Assembly (NCBI GenBank): GCA_902500755.1
Contig: CABVRV010000014.1
Span: 1-55,668, forward strand
Source: an uncultured Nitrospira sp.
GTDB taxonomy: Bacteria; Nitrospirota; Nitrospiria; Nitrospirales; Nitrospiraceae
Direction: 5' to 3'
DNA: 55,668 nt
The notes under the pieces are model-generated. The model was not told where the DNA came from. It did no database searches and saw only the letters and a program-made list of their open reading frames with translations. This document shows positions 19,508 to 27,635 of this stretch, one piece after another. How positions within the stretch are numbered: the stretch's first letter is position 1; every line of letters starts with the position of its first letter. The position numbers and the translations under genes were made by a program.

Positions 19508-19828
19508 ATGAACTTGAGAATCACGGGTCGACACATGGATGTTACCCCAGCCCTGAGAAGCTATGTGGAAACAAGATTTGGTCGTCTGGATCGCTATGGG
19601 TTGAAGGTTGGATCACTTCAAATCGTACTGGGAGTTGAGAAGCTGCAGCATAAGGCCGAAGTCACTGGTGCTGTGAGCGGGAAGCGGATACAAGCCAAGA
19701 CGTCAACTCCGGAAATGTATGCCACCATTGATGCGCTCGTTGATCGTGTGGACGCGCAGTTTCGAAAGTGGAAAGATCGTCTTGCCAATCACAAACCGGT
19801 CAAATCGAAGAGGCCAGTGGTTATGTGA
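19508..19828 (+). CDS. hpf: ribosome hibernation promoting factor, short form
   Basis: HPF binds idle 30S subunits and promotes 70S/100S hibernation. I chose the ATG at 19508, preceded by GGAGGTAGG at 19498-19506, giving MNLRITGRHMDVTPALRSYV and 106 aa. Upstream extension to 19427 would overlap rpoN and is not family-like. It has only the N-terminal Ribosomal_S30AE domain and no long-form C-terminal dimerisation domain. rpoN-hpf adjacency is classical. Confidence 0.94.
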   Translation: MNLRITGRHMDVTPALRSYVETRFGRLDRYGLKVGSLQIVLGVEKLQHKAEVTGAVSGKRIQAKTSTPEMYATIDALVDRVDAQFRKWKDRLANHKPVKSKRPVVM

Positions 19829-20000
19829 TCCCAGCAATACCAGGATGAACGATTATCAGAGCCCATCTTGACGGCATCGTCAGATGAATAGTTGGTCGAT
19901 GCAGTCAATTTGATCGAAAGGGAGCACGTTCTATCTTGTCCCCCCAAGCGGCTCTCATGTAGTTAATCTTCAGCTGCACAAGTCCGGTAAAGTAGCTCAC

Positions 20001-20894
20001 GTGTCTGTGCTGCGACCGTCTGGTTCTATGGCACGACTGAACCTGGTGATCATCAGCGGTTTATCGGGGTCTGGAAAATCCTACGCTCTAAAGGCGTTCG
20101 AGGATGCCGGGTACTTCTGTATCGACAATCTTCCTCCTGCCCTGCTTCCGACCTTTGTCGATCTCTGTGACCAACAACATAATGAAATCGCCAAGGTCGC
20201 CCTCGGTATCGATATACGAGAACGGGTGTTCTTTTCTGATCTTGTTGGAATCCTGGAACGAGTCAAAACGCTGGGCCACTCGGTCCAGTTATTATTCCTT
20301 GAGGCTCGTGAGGAAGTACTGATCAGGCGCTTCTCGGAATCCAGGCGCCCGCATCCACTCTTGCCGCATCTTCCCGTTCTGGAAGGAGTCCGATTTGAAA
20401 AAGAGCGACTGACGGAACTTCGGCGGCACGCTGATCGTATCATCGATACCTCGGATCTTACGGTTCACGAACTTGGGGAGCTGCTCGCAAAGGAGTTCCA
20501 ACGCGAATCTTCGGAAAGACGGCTGACTATCTCACTCCTCACCTTCGGGTATAAATTCGGTGTACCCTATGATATTGACCTCTTATTCGATGTGAGATTT
20601 CTGAAGAACCCGTTCTTTGTCCCTGAACTTAAGCCGCTCCCCGGAAACGACCCTCAGGTTCGTCATTTTGTCTTAGCAGACCCAGATGCGCGCACGTTTA
20701 TTGACCACGTCGAAAAACTATTGAAGTTCCTCCTGCCGTTGTTTCAACGAGAACGGCGCAGTTATCTGACTATCGCCATTGGATGCACCGGTGGACGCCA
20801 TCGGTCTGTCGCAATCGCCAGCCATCTCTGCGAAAGCCTCACGACGTTAGGATACGAAGCGGGGCTTAAACATCGAGATATCGATAAAACCTAG
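20001..20894 (+). CDS. rapZ: RNase adapter / nucleotide-binding protein RapZ
   Basis: RapZ (YvcJ/YhbJ family) is a GTP/ATP-binding protein; in E. coli it guides RNase E to GlmZ and binds GlcN6P. The protein is 297 aa from GTG 20001; an ATG at 20028 (MARLNLVIISG) is an alternative and neither has a good SD. Walker A is GLSGSGKS (residues 20-27). The C-terminal GCTGGRHRSVAIAS block is intact. Neighbouring PTS-Ntr genes that often accompany it are missing here. Confidence 0.95.
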   Translation: MSVLRPSGSMARLNLVIISGLSGSGKSYALKAFEDAGYFCIDNLPPALLPTFVDLCDQQHNEIAKVALGIDIRERVFFSDLVGILERVKTLGHSVQLLFLEAREEVLIRRFSESRRPHPLLPHLPVLEGVRFEKERLTELRRHADRIIDTSDLTVHELGELLAKEFQRESSERRLTISLLTFGYKFGVPYDIDLLFDVRFLKNPFFVPELKPLPGNDPQVRHFVLADPDARTFIDHVEKLLKFLLPLFQRERRSYLTIAIGCTGGRHRSVAIASHLCESLTTLGYEAGLKHRDIDKT

Positions 20895-20954
20895 GCTATT
20901 GCAGCAATAGCAGCAATCCCATTCCTCTCACAACCGCCGGTTAAAGCCCTTTCC

Positions 20955-20982
20955 TTGACAGCTAGAGCATATTGACTATACT
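20955..20982 (+). promoter_or_regulatory. sigma-70-type promoter for pil operon
   Basis: A consensus TTGACA at 20955-20960 and TATACT at 20977-20982 are spaced by 16 bases. It lies 47 bases before the small MerR-like gene that heads the pilMNOPQ run, and 60 bases after rapZ. This is one of the clearest promoters in the window. Confidence 0.75.
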
Positions 20983-21029
20983 TAATTTTGTGACTACCAA
21001 CAGTCTTAGCTTACGATACTAATACGCAA

Positions 21030-21242
21030 GTGAAGAAGCCTAGAAAATCATCGATACAAGAAGGGTTTAAGGCCTATGAAATATGCGACTTGTTCGATAT
21101 TTCTAAGGCTACACTCTTTCGCTGGGAGCGGAACGGGGTTATCACCCAACCAGCTCGGGATTGGAGAAACTGGCGTCTTTATACGCGAAAAAACGTGGAT
21201 GAAATTGAGAAAGTTATTCGCGCTCGCAAGGTGGTCGCGTAG
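21030..21242 (+). CDS. small MerR-like helix-turn-helix protein
   Basis: A 70-residue protein starting with GTG at 21030. Residues 11-60 look like a MerR-type winged HTH: AYEICDLFDISKATLFRWER for the helix-turn-helix and NGVITQPARDWRNWRLYTRK for the wing. There is no effector-binding or dimerisation domain beyond a short basic end. It lies 18 bases before pilM and behind a strong promoter. It could regulate pilus genes or its own promoter, but this is inferred from position only. Confidence 0.75.
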   Translation: MKKPRKSSIQEGFKAYEICDLFDISKATLFRWERNGVITQPARDWRNWRLYTRKNVDEIEKVIRARKVVA

Positions 21243-21260
21243 AGTAGCAGGTACCGAATT

Positions 21261-22367
21261 ATGATGAGTTCACTCAAGAAGCTCGTAGAGACCGACATTA
21301 TCTCAATGTTGACTCCTCGTCGCCAGCTTGTTGGGCTGGATATTGGGTCAAGCGCGATCAAGGTTGCTCAGCTCAAGGAAAGTAAGGGACGGTATTTCCT
21401 GCAAAAGTTCGGCGTCAAACCACTCGAACCCGAGGTGATAGTTGACGGGACGGTCATGGATGAAGGCCGTGTCGTTGCGGCTATCCGAGAACTATTCGAT
21501 GAAGCAAACATCAAGAATAAGCACGTGGCTATCTCGATTTCGGGGCATGCCGTCATCGTCAAGAAGATTAATCTGCCGCCCATGCCGGATGAAGAATTGG
21601 AAGGCCAGGTAAAGCTAGCTGCCGAGCAGTATATTCCCTTCGACATCAACGAAGTCAACATCGACTTCCATGTGTTGCCACCGGACCTCTCGAACGATGG
21701 ACAGGGCGACATGGCGGTGATCCTGGTCGCTGCCAAGAAAGATAAAATCAACGAGCTGACGGAACTGGTGAAGGCTGCGGGGCTGATTCCAATGGTCATG
21801 GATGTCGATGCCTTTGCGATTGAAAATATGCATGCGATCAATTATCCGATGGCACAGGAAGAAACAACCGCCCTGGTGAATCTCGGTGCCAGTGTGATGA
21901 ATGTCAACATCATTCGAGCAGGGTCATCCCTATTCACTCGAGATATTCCTTTGGGTGGGAACCGCTATACCGAGGCGATTCAACGCGAAATGGGGCTGTC
22001 GTTCGAAGAGGCTGAAGAGAGCAAGAAAAATGACCGAGCCGGCGATTCCAGTGGTGTCTCGGTCGGCAACGTCATCGACAGCGTGAATGCGGAAGTCGCG
22101 GCGGAGATAGCCAGGACTGTGGATTACTTCAAGAATTCAACCGCCAATTCCGAGCTTAGTCGCGTGCTGCTTTGTGGCGGGGTGGCCAGGGCGAAGGGGT
22201 TGATTCAGCAGCTTGGTGATCGGATGCAACTTTCTGTGGAAATGGCAGATCCATTTGCAGAAATCGACATCGCAGGGTGCGATGTCGATCCCGACCTCCT
22301 GACCGATATGGCTCCGTCTGCGGCTGTCGGCATCGGGTTAGCACTGAGAGCGGTGGGTGACAGATGA
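21261..22367 (+). CDS. pilM: type IV pilus assembly ATPase PilM
   Basis: PilM is the cytoplasmic actin-like protein that binds the N-terminus of PilN in the pilus alignment complex. The protein is 368 aa. The phosphate-binding loops are LVGLDIGSSAIKVAQLKE near residue 24 and LVNLGASVMNVNIIRAG near residue 208. The C-terminal VLLCGGVARAKGL is also present. It starts at ATG 21261 (ATG 21264 also possible) and overlaps pilN by four bases (ATGA). Confidence 0.95.
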   Translation: MMSSLKKLVETDIISMLTPRRQLVGLDIGSSAIKVAQLKESKGRYFLQKFGVKPLEPEVIVDGTVMDEGRVVAAIRELFDEANIKNKHVAISISGHAVIVKKINLPPMPDEELEGQVKLAAEQYIPFDINEVNIDFHVLPPDLSNDGQGDMAVILVAAKKDKINELTELVKAAGLIPMVMDVDAFAIENMHAINYPMAQEETTALVNLGASVMNVNIIRAGSSLFTRDIPLGGNRYTEAIQREMGLSFEEAEESKKNDRAGDSSGVSVGNVIDSVNAEVAAEIARTVDYFKNSTANSELSRVLLCGGVARAKGLIQQLGDRMQLSVEMADPFAEIDIAGCDVDPDLLTDMAPSAAVGIGLALRAVGDR

Positions 22368-22921
22368 TTCGAATTAATCTACTCCCCGGTGGGCCAAAGG
22401 GACGGCCAGCGAAGCCTCAATATGATGTTCGCGCGCAGGCGTTGCTTGGCGTGGGAGTCATCCTGATCACGCTGGCCGGCTGTTGGTGGTATTCATCCTC
22501 CTTGGACGACGAACTTGAGGCTCGGCAAGAGGAAAAGCAGGATAAGGAAAAGCAAGTTGCGCAGCTGAAGGAGCAGGTCAAGCAGGTCCAGGACTTTGAG
22601 CAAAGGAAAAAGCTTCTGGAGGACAAGAATCGCATTATTGACCAGCTTGAGCAGTCAAGAATGGGACCGGTGAAAGTCCTCGACCATGTGAGTCAGAGTT
22701 TGGAGCCCCTTAAAGTATGGCTCACGCGGCTGGGTGTAGCTTCCGAAACGGTTGAACTGGAGGGGAAGGCGTTAACGAACGACGATGTGGTCGAATTCGT
22801 TAATAATTTGCGCCGTACGGATTACTTTACCGGCATCAATCTGCAGGAAAGTAAAGCCACGGTCGAAAACAAGATCAATCTGTATCAGTTCCGCTTAGCC
22901 TTTCGGCTGAAGGGGTCATGA
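22364..22921 (+). CDS. pilN: type IV pilus assembly protein PilN
   Basis: PilN is a bitopic inner-membrane protein of the alignment complex. The protein is 185 aa. Its N-terminus MIRINLLPGGPKG is the PilM-binding motif. A membrane helix follows (about residues 27-45, ALLGVGVILITLAGCWWYSS). Residues 48-95 form a charged coiled coil. The rest is a periplasmic ferredoxin-like domain. ATGA overlaps with pilM and pilO suggest coupled translation. Confidence 0.94.
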   Translation: MIRINLLPGGPKGRPAKPQYDVRAQALLGVGVILITLAGCWWYSSSLDDELEARQEEKQDKEKQVAQLKEQVKQVQDFEQRKKLLEDKNRIIDQLEQSRMGPVKVLDHVSQSLEPLKVWLTRLGVASETVELEGKALTNDDVVEFVNNLRRTDYFTGINLQESKATVENKINLYQFRLAFRLKGS

Positions 22922-23565
22922 TGGCGTTGCCACAAGTCAATCTGGATGCACTTCGCAACGTGCCAGCTACGCAAAAGGCCGCGCTCTTATTCCTTCTCCT
23001 CGGCGGCATCATCGCGGCATTTTACTTTTACATCGCAGAGCCTAAGTCTGAGATCATCGCTGTGCTGGAGGCTGAGAATAGTAAGCTGGAGAGCGAGATT
23101 CAAACGCTCACGATCAAAGTGAAGCATCTTGATGAATTAGTGGCGGCAAACAAGCAGCTCGAAATTGAGTTGGCCAAGAAGAAAGAACGACTTCCGCCGG
23201 AAGAAGAAGCCATCATGCTGCTGAAACAGGTATCTGACCTGGGAGTCCGACTGGGGCTTGATATCAGGCTATGGAAACCAGGAGCGCCAACAGAAGATGC
23301 GTCGAAGCTCTTTGTCAAAATGCCGGTCAATGTTGAAGTGTCAGGTGTGTACCACACCGCCGCGCTGTTCTTTGATCGGATCAATCGGCTACCACGGATT
23401 ATTACAGTGTCGGGACTCAAGATTGGATCTCCAAAGGTAGAACAAGGGCGAATCGTATCGCAAACGACGTTTGATCTGGTGGCCTATGCCGCGCCACAAG
23501 AGAAGCCGGTTTCGGGAGCGCCGACAGCAGGGAATGTACCCAACGTTGCTCAAGCTGGCAAGTAA
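22918..23565 (+). CDS. pilO: type IV pilus assembly protein PilO
   Basis: PilO pairs with PilN in the inner membrane and contacts PilP. The protein is 215 aa with one membrane helix (residues about 22-39, ALLFLLLGGIIAAFYFYI) and a long coiled coil (residues 45-90). A periplasmic domain follows, including PVNVEVSGVYHTAALFFDRI. The C-terminal about 25 residues are Ala/Pro/Gly-rich. Confidence 0.93.
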   Translation: MMALPQVNLDALRNVPATQKAALLFLLLGGIIAAFYFYIAEPKSEIIAVLEAENSKLESEIQTLTIKVKHLDELVAANKQLEIELAKKKERLPPEEEAIMLLKQVSDLGVRLGLDIRLWKPGAPTEDASKLFVKMPVNVEVSGVYHTAALFFDRINRLPRIITVSGLKIGSPKVEQGRIVSQTTFDLVAYAAPQEKPVSGAPTAGNVPNVAQAGK

Positions 23566-23578
23566 GGGGTCGCCCACG

Positions 23579-24205
23579 ATGCAGCGATTGATTATGAGTG
23601 AGAAGAAGGCCTGGAACTTTTTCCTGATGGTTGGTCTTGGCATGGCGTGGGTGTGGATCGCCCCGTTCTGGACCTTGCATGTTCAAGCTGAGCCTTCCCC
23701 TTTACCTGGACCAATAGCGCCCATGAGGCAAGAGGCTATTAAAATCCCCCCCGTTCCGGATATTCCTCGAACGGCACCGCCTGCTATGGAACTGCCATCA
23801 CCGGGTGACGGTGCACAGTTGGTTCCCCAGCTGCCATTGACAGACGGTGTGGCTGGTGTCGGATACGATCCTTCTGGTCGTCGAGATCCATTTGCTCCCA
23901 TCGTTCAGGAACTTCAGCCAGGAAAGGTCGATACCACCCTTCCACCATTGCAACGTGTGACGCTGACGGAGCTCAACCTTATTGCTATTGTGTGGGGAGC
24001 ATACGGCTACACCGCGATGGTTCAAACTCCGGAAGGTCATGGGTATACCGTGCGTCGAGGAACGAGGGTGGGGCAGAATAGCGGAGTGGTCAGCGCAATT
24101 ACCGAACGTGGCATTATCGTTCAGGAGCGGTTCACGGATGTCTATGGCAAGAAGCAGGAGCGGGAGTATGTCAAGCTCCTTCATCCCAAAGAGGGCTCAG
24201 AATGA
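23579..24205 (+). CDS. pilP: type IV pilus assembly protein PilP
   Basis: PilP links PilNO to the secretin PilQ. I chose ATG 23579 (MQRLIMSEKKAW), preceded by AAGGGG at 23564-23569; ATG 23594 is an alternative. It gives 208 aa. The N-terminal hydrophobic stretch (FFLMVGLGMAWVWIAPFW) acts as signal or anchor; no lipobox is seen, unlike proteobacterial PilP lipoproteins. The motif DPSGRRDPFAPI and the HR-domain (NLIAIVWGAYGYTAMVQTPE) are typical. Confidence 0.92.
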   Translation: MQRLIMSEKKAWNFFLMVGLGMAWVWIAPFWTLHVQAEPSPLPGPIAPMRQEAIKIPPVPDIPRTAPPAMELPSPGDGAQLVPQLPLTDGVAGVGYDPSGRRDPFAPIVQELQPGKVDTTLPPLQRVTLTELNLIAIVWGAYGYTAMVQTPEGHGYTVRRGTRVGQNSGVVSAITERGIIVQERFTDVYGKKQEREYVKLLHPKEGSE

Positions 24206-26181
24206 AACCAATAATCTCTCGCGCAGATAGTTTCATGACGGCTAGATGCTTCATCAGAGCCTGGGGGCTCGTCTTCTTCACGCTCATCGCATGTGCGGAG
24301 ACGAAAGCTCTTGCCGATGAGACCGATGCTGTGAAGCAAATCGACATGACACGAGCCGGAACGTCTCAAATGCGATTGCTCGCTCAAGCTGTCACGGCTA
24401 TTGAGATTCGCCCCGAAGCAGATCTGGTGACCGTTGTGATCGCCGGCGATGGCCAACTATTTCCTGAGACTAACTTCTTGGACGAATCCCGCTTGGTCAT
24501 CGATATCCCGGCCGTGTCCTCCACCCTCAGACGTTCCGTAATTCGGGCCGACCATTATTTGCTCAAGAAGATAAGAGTGGGGCATCATGCTGACAAGATC
24601 CGGCTGGTATTCGATGTCCCGGAACGACCTATCTATTCTCTAGCCCGAGAAGCCAACAAGGTATTGATCACACTGAAACCGAGTGAACCCAGACTCCTCT
24701 CTGCGATCGCGACCCAAGTTAATAGGGATCAGAGTGTGATCAGCCTTCCTCGCTCGCGAAAGCCGACGTTTGAAGCGAGAGATCACGTGGTCAGAAAGGC
24801 GGCACGAATTGTCAGGCCTGCGCAGTCTCAATTCAAGATACAGCGAGCTCAAATGACGGAAGAGAGTCCCTCAGCAGAGAAAGAGGAACGATCCGATGAC
24901 CTTGTCATAGGGAAATCACGGTTTGTGGGTCGGCGCATCTCGCTCGACTTCCAGCAAGCGGACATCACCAACATTCTGCGATTGATCGCCGAGGTCAGTG
25001 GTTTCAATATCGTTGTCGGAGAAGGCGTGAAGTCGAAGGTGACGATGAAGATGGTCAATGTGCCATGGGACCAGGCGTTGGATATGCTCTTAAAAATGAA
25101 TGGCCTTGGCATGTTTCGTCAGGGGAGCATTGTCTGGGTCGATTCGTTGGCAAATCTTTCCAAACAGCAGGATGAAGAGGCACGAGCCAGAGATTCCAAG
25201 ACGAAGGCTGAACCGGTGATCGACCGTGTCTTCTATATCAGGCATATCCCCGCGCAAGAGCTGATGCAATCGCTCAGACAGAACCTGAGCCCGCGCGGCC
25301 GAATGCAATTTAATAATGGAAGTAACGCATTAGTTGTGCAGGACACGGAATCACAGTTGACGGTGATTAAGCAACTTGTCGAAGGACTCGACCTGGAAGT
25401 TCCTCAGGTCCAGATTGAAGCGCGCATCGTACAGGCTGATACAGTCTATGCCCGCGGGATGGGGATTCAGTGGGGGTTTAAGACCTCACAGTTTAATCCG
25501 AGCGATTTCCATTTGATTGGAAACCCAACCGGGGGGTTTGCGCAAGCTGGCGGAACTGGGGCCACGACGATAGAGAGAACCTTCTTGGTGAATTTGCCTG
25601 CTCAGGTGGGAGGACTGCCAGCTGTGCCAGGCATCGGCTGGACCTTTGGAAAGCTGGCCGATGGATTTGCTTTGGACATGAGGCTATCAGCCGGTGAATT
25701 ACTAGGCTTGAGCAAGGTAATCGCCGCGCCCAAGATTACCACGTTGGACAAACGGGAGGCGAAGATCTCTCAGGGCGAATCAATTCCATTTCAAACGACG
25801 TCGTTGCAGGGTACACAAACAACATTCGTCGATGCGAACTTGGAGTTGAATGTCACGCCACAGATTACCTCGCGTGATCCCAGGGAAGAGTATAAAAGAA
25901 TCATGCTACGTGTGCGGGCGACCCGCAATGCCGTCGGCGCACGGAGTAACCCGGCCGGGCCGAGTATCGATCGGCGAGAAGCGACGACCCAAGTGATTGT
26001 GAGAGATGGAGAAACGATGGTGATCGGCGGAGTCTTCGTCGATACGCAATCCAACAACGTGCAAGGTGTCCCGTATCTGTCTCGCATGCCCGTCCTCGGT
26101 TGGCTATTCAAGAACAAGTCTGAATCGGTCGGCAAACAAGAGTTGCTGATTTTCCTCACGCCCAGCATCGTCAAGACCTAG
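24202..26181 (+). CDS. pilQ: type IV pilus secretin PilQ
   Basis: PilQ forms the outer-membrane pore through which pili pass. The protein is 659 aa. An N-terminal signal peptide ends near residue 39. An AMIN domain (about residues 63-158) may bind peptidoglycan. A charged linker follows, then an STN/N0 domain (245-310, SLDFQQADITNILRLIAEVS) and an N1 NolW-type domain (343-398). The secretin domain (400-659) ends KQELLIFLTPSIVKT. There is one AMIN domain; many proteobacterial PilQs have two. The start overlaps pilP (ATGA). Confidence 0.96.
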   Translation: MKPIISRADSFMTARCFIRAWGLVFFTLIACAETKALADETDAVKQIDMTRAGTSQMRLLAQAVTAIEIRPEADLVTVVIAGDGQLFPETNFLDESRLVIDIPAVSSTLRRSVIRADHYLLKKIRVGHHADKIRLVFDVPERPIYSLAREANKVLITLKPSEPRLLSAIATQVNRDQSVISLPRSRKPTFEARDHVVRKAARIVRPAQSQFKIQRAQMTEESPSAEKEERSDDLVIGKSRFVGRRISLDFQQADITNILRLIAEVSGFNIVVGEGVKSKVTMKMVNVPWDQALDMLLKMNGLGMFRQGSIVWVDSLANLSKQQDEEARARDSKTKAEPVIDRVFYIRHIPAQELMQSLRQNLSPRGRMQFNNGSNALVVQDTESQLTVIKQLVEGLDLEVPQVQIEARIVQADTVYARGMGIQWGFKTSQFNPSDFHLIGNPTGGFAQAGGTGATTIERTFLVNLPAQVGGLPAVPGIGWTFGKLADGFALDMRLSAGELLGLSKVIAAPKITTLDKREAKISQGESIPFQTTSLQGTQTTFVDANLELNVTPQITSRDPREEYKRIMLRVRATRNAVGARSNPAGPSIDRREATTQVIVRDGETMVIGGVFVDTQSNNVQGVPYLSRMPVLGWLFKNKSESVGKQELLIFLTPSIVKT

Positions 26182-26208
26182 CGCCCATTCAGTGGGGTGT
26201 GACTGGAA

Positions 26209-26246
26209 AAGAGCGTGGTGACGCTGGTTGGCGTCGCCACGCTCTT
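26209..26246 (+). terminator. terminator hairpin after pilQ
   Basis: A 16-base stem pairs 26209-26224 with 26231-26246 with one G-U pair and a six-base loop. Its left arm is AAGAGCGTGGTGACGC. The trailing sequence CTACTTGG is not T-rich, so efficiency is unclear. The location at the end of the pil operon supports the call. Confidence 0.65.
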
Positions 26247-26425
26247 CTACTTGGTAGCGACCACTGCAATGACCTTCAAGGATTTGGATATCTCCTCACG
26301 AAAGTGGCGCTCATTTTAGTTTTTTTGGGGCTGTGTTACGATGCAGCGCCTTGAGCATCGTCTGTACGACGGCAGCATGAAAGCGATATGAACTCCTATC
26401 CCTTCGCTCTCCGCATGGTTATGAG

Positions 26426-27520
26426 ATGACTCCGATCTTCACGGTTCCGGTATCGTTAGCCGAACGAAGTTACGAAATTACTATCCGTGCGGGGTTGTTG
26501 GAGAAGCTCGGGAGCGAACTGAAGCACCACGCCGTCCAAAGAAAGGTCGCAGTCGTGACCGATCGACGAGTGGCGCGGCATTACCTAAAAACTGTGTCGG
26601 AAACAATCAAGAGGTACGGAATTGAGCCGGTTCCGATCATTCTGGATCCGGGTGAACGTTCCAAAACATTGAAGACAGTGGAGTCCGTGCTCGATGTCTT
26701 GGCACGTCATCGATTTGAACGTTCCTCTGTGCTGCTCGCGCTGGGTGGAGGAGTCGTCGGCGATGTCGCAGGGTTTGCAGCGTCGATCTACCAGCGCGGT
26801 ATGTCTTATATCCAAGTGCCGACGACGCTTGTCGCTCAAGTAGATTCCAGTGTCGGAGGAAAGACAGGAGTCGACCATCGGCTGGGCAAGAACCTGATTG
26901 GATCATTTTTTCAACCGCGTGCTGTATTGATAGATCCGTTGGTCCTCCGAACCTTGCCCACGCGTGAATGGGTTGCCGGCCTGGCTGAAGTGATTAAGTA
27001 CGGCATCATCGCAGACGCGTCATTCTTTTCCTACCTGCAGCGCTACATGCCTGATCTTCTGAGCCAAGCGCCCATAGTTGTCTCGACGGTGGTGAAACGA
27101 TCGTGCGAGATCAAAGCCGAGGTTGTGTCAGCGGATGAGCGCGAGTCCGATCGGAGACGAATTCTCAACTATGGCCATACGATTGGGCATGCGCTTGAAG
27201 CATTGGGCGGCTATCAGTCACTGGTCCATGGAGAGGCGGTCGGAATCGGGTTGGTGCAGGAAGCTGATCTCGCCTGTTTCCAGGGATGGTGTAGCCATGA
27301 AGTCGTTGAAGGAATTCGACGCATCGTGAAAGCTGCCGGGCTAAAAGACACAATGCCTCGGTGGACACCTTCAAAGATCTGGAAGGCGATGCTTCATGAC
27401 AAAAAGGTTTCAGCAGGGCGGGTCATCGGGGTATGGCCCACACGCATTGGAGAGGTTCACATAGCCTCGTTAGAGAAGCCGGTGTTCGATCGATGGTATG
27501 TTGCGTCGCAGTCAGCATGA
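26426..27520 (+). CDS. aroB: 3-dehydroquinate synthase
   Basis: AroB makes 3-dehydroquinate from DAHP, the second step of the shikimate pathway, using NAD and a divalent metal. The protein is 364 aa. Signatures are GGGVVGDVAGFAASIYQRG, VPTTLVAQVDSSVGGKTGVD and the metal-binding NYGHTIGHALEALGGY with HGEAVGIG. A possible -10 TACGAT lies at 26337-26342. In many diderms aroB follows pilMNOPQ with aroK; here aroK is absent. Confidence 0.97.
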   Translation: MTPIFTVPVSLAERSYEITIRAGLLEKLGSELKHHAVQRKVAVVTDRRVARHYLKTVSETIKRYGIEPVPIILDPGERSKTLKTVESVLDVLARHRFERSSVLLALGGGVVGDVAGFAASIYQRGMSYIQVPTTLVAQVDSSVGGKTGVDHRLGKNLIGSFFQPRAVLIDPLVLRTLPTREWVAGLAEVIKYGIIADASFFSYLQRYMPDLLSQAPIVVSTVVKRSCEIKAEVVSADERESDRRRILNYGHTIGHALEALGGYQSLVHGEAVGIGLVQEADLACFQGWCSHEVVEGIRRIVKAAGLKDTMPRWTPSKIWKAMLHDKKVSAGRVIGVWPTRIGEVHIASLEKPVFDRWYVASQSA

Positions 27521-27635
27521 CTCACGCATGGATCGCTCCGTAAGGTTCCTCGGCGAGGAGTCACGTCGAGGAAGTGGGTTTTCTCTTGCGTCATGGTCGG
27601 CTTCCTGTGTGGTGACCCGGTTAGGCTAGCGCGCA

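Noticed and set aside
27546-27573. Hairpin TTCCTCG...CGAGGAA between aroB and nadE
   Set aside because: Seven-base stem with a 14-base loop; the following GTGGGTTTTCT is suggestive but too weak for a terminator call.
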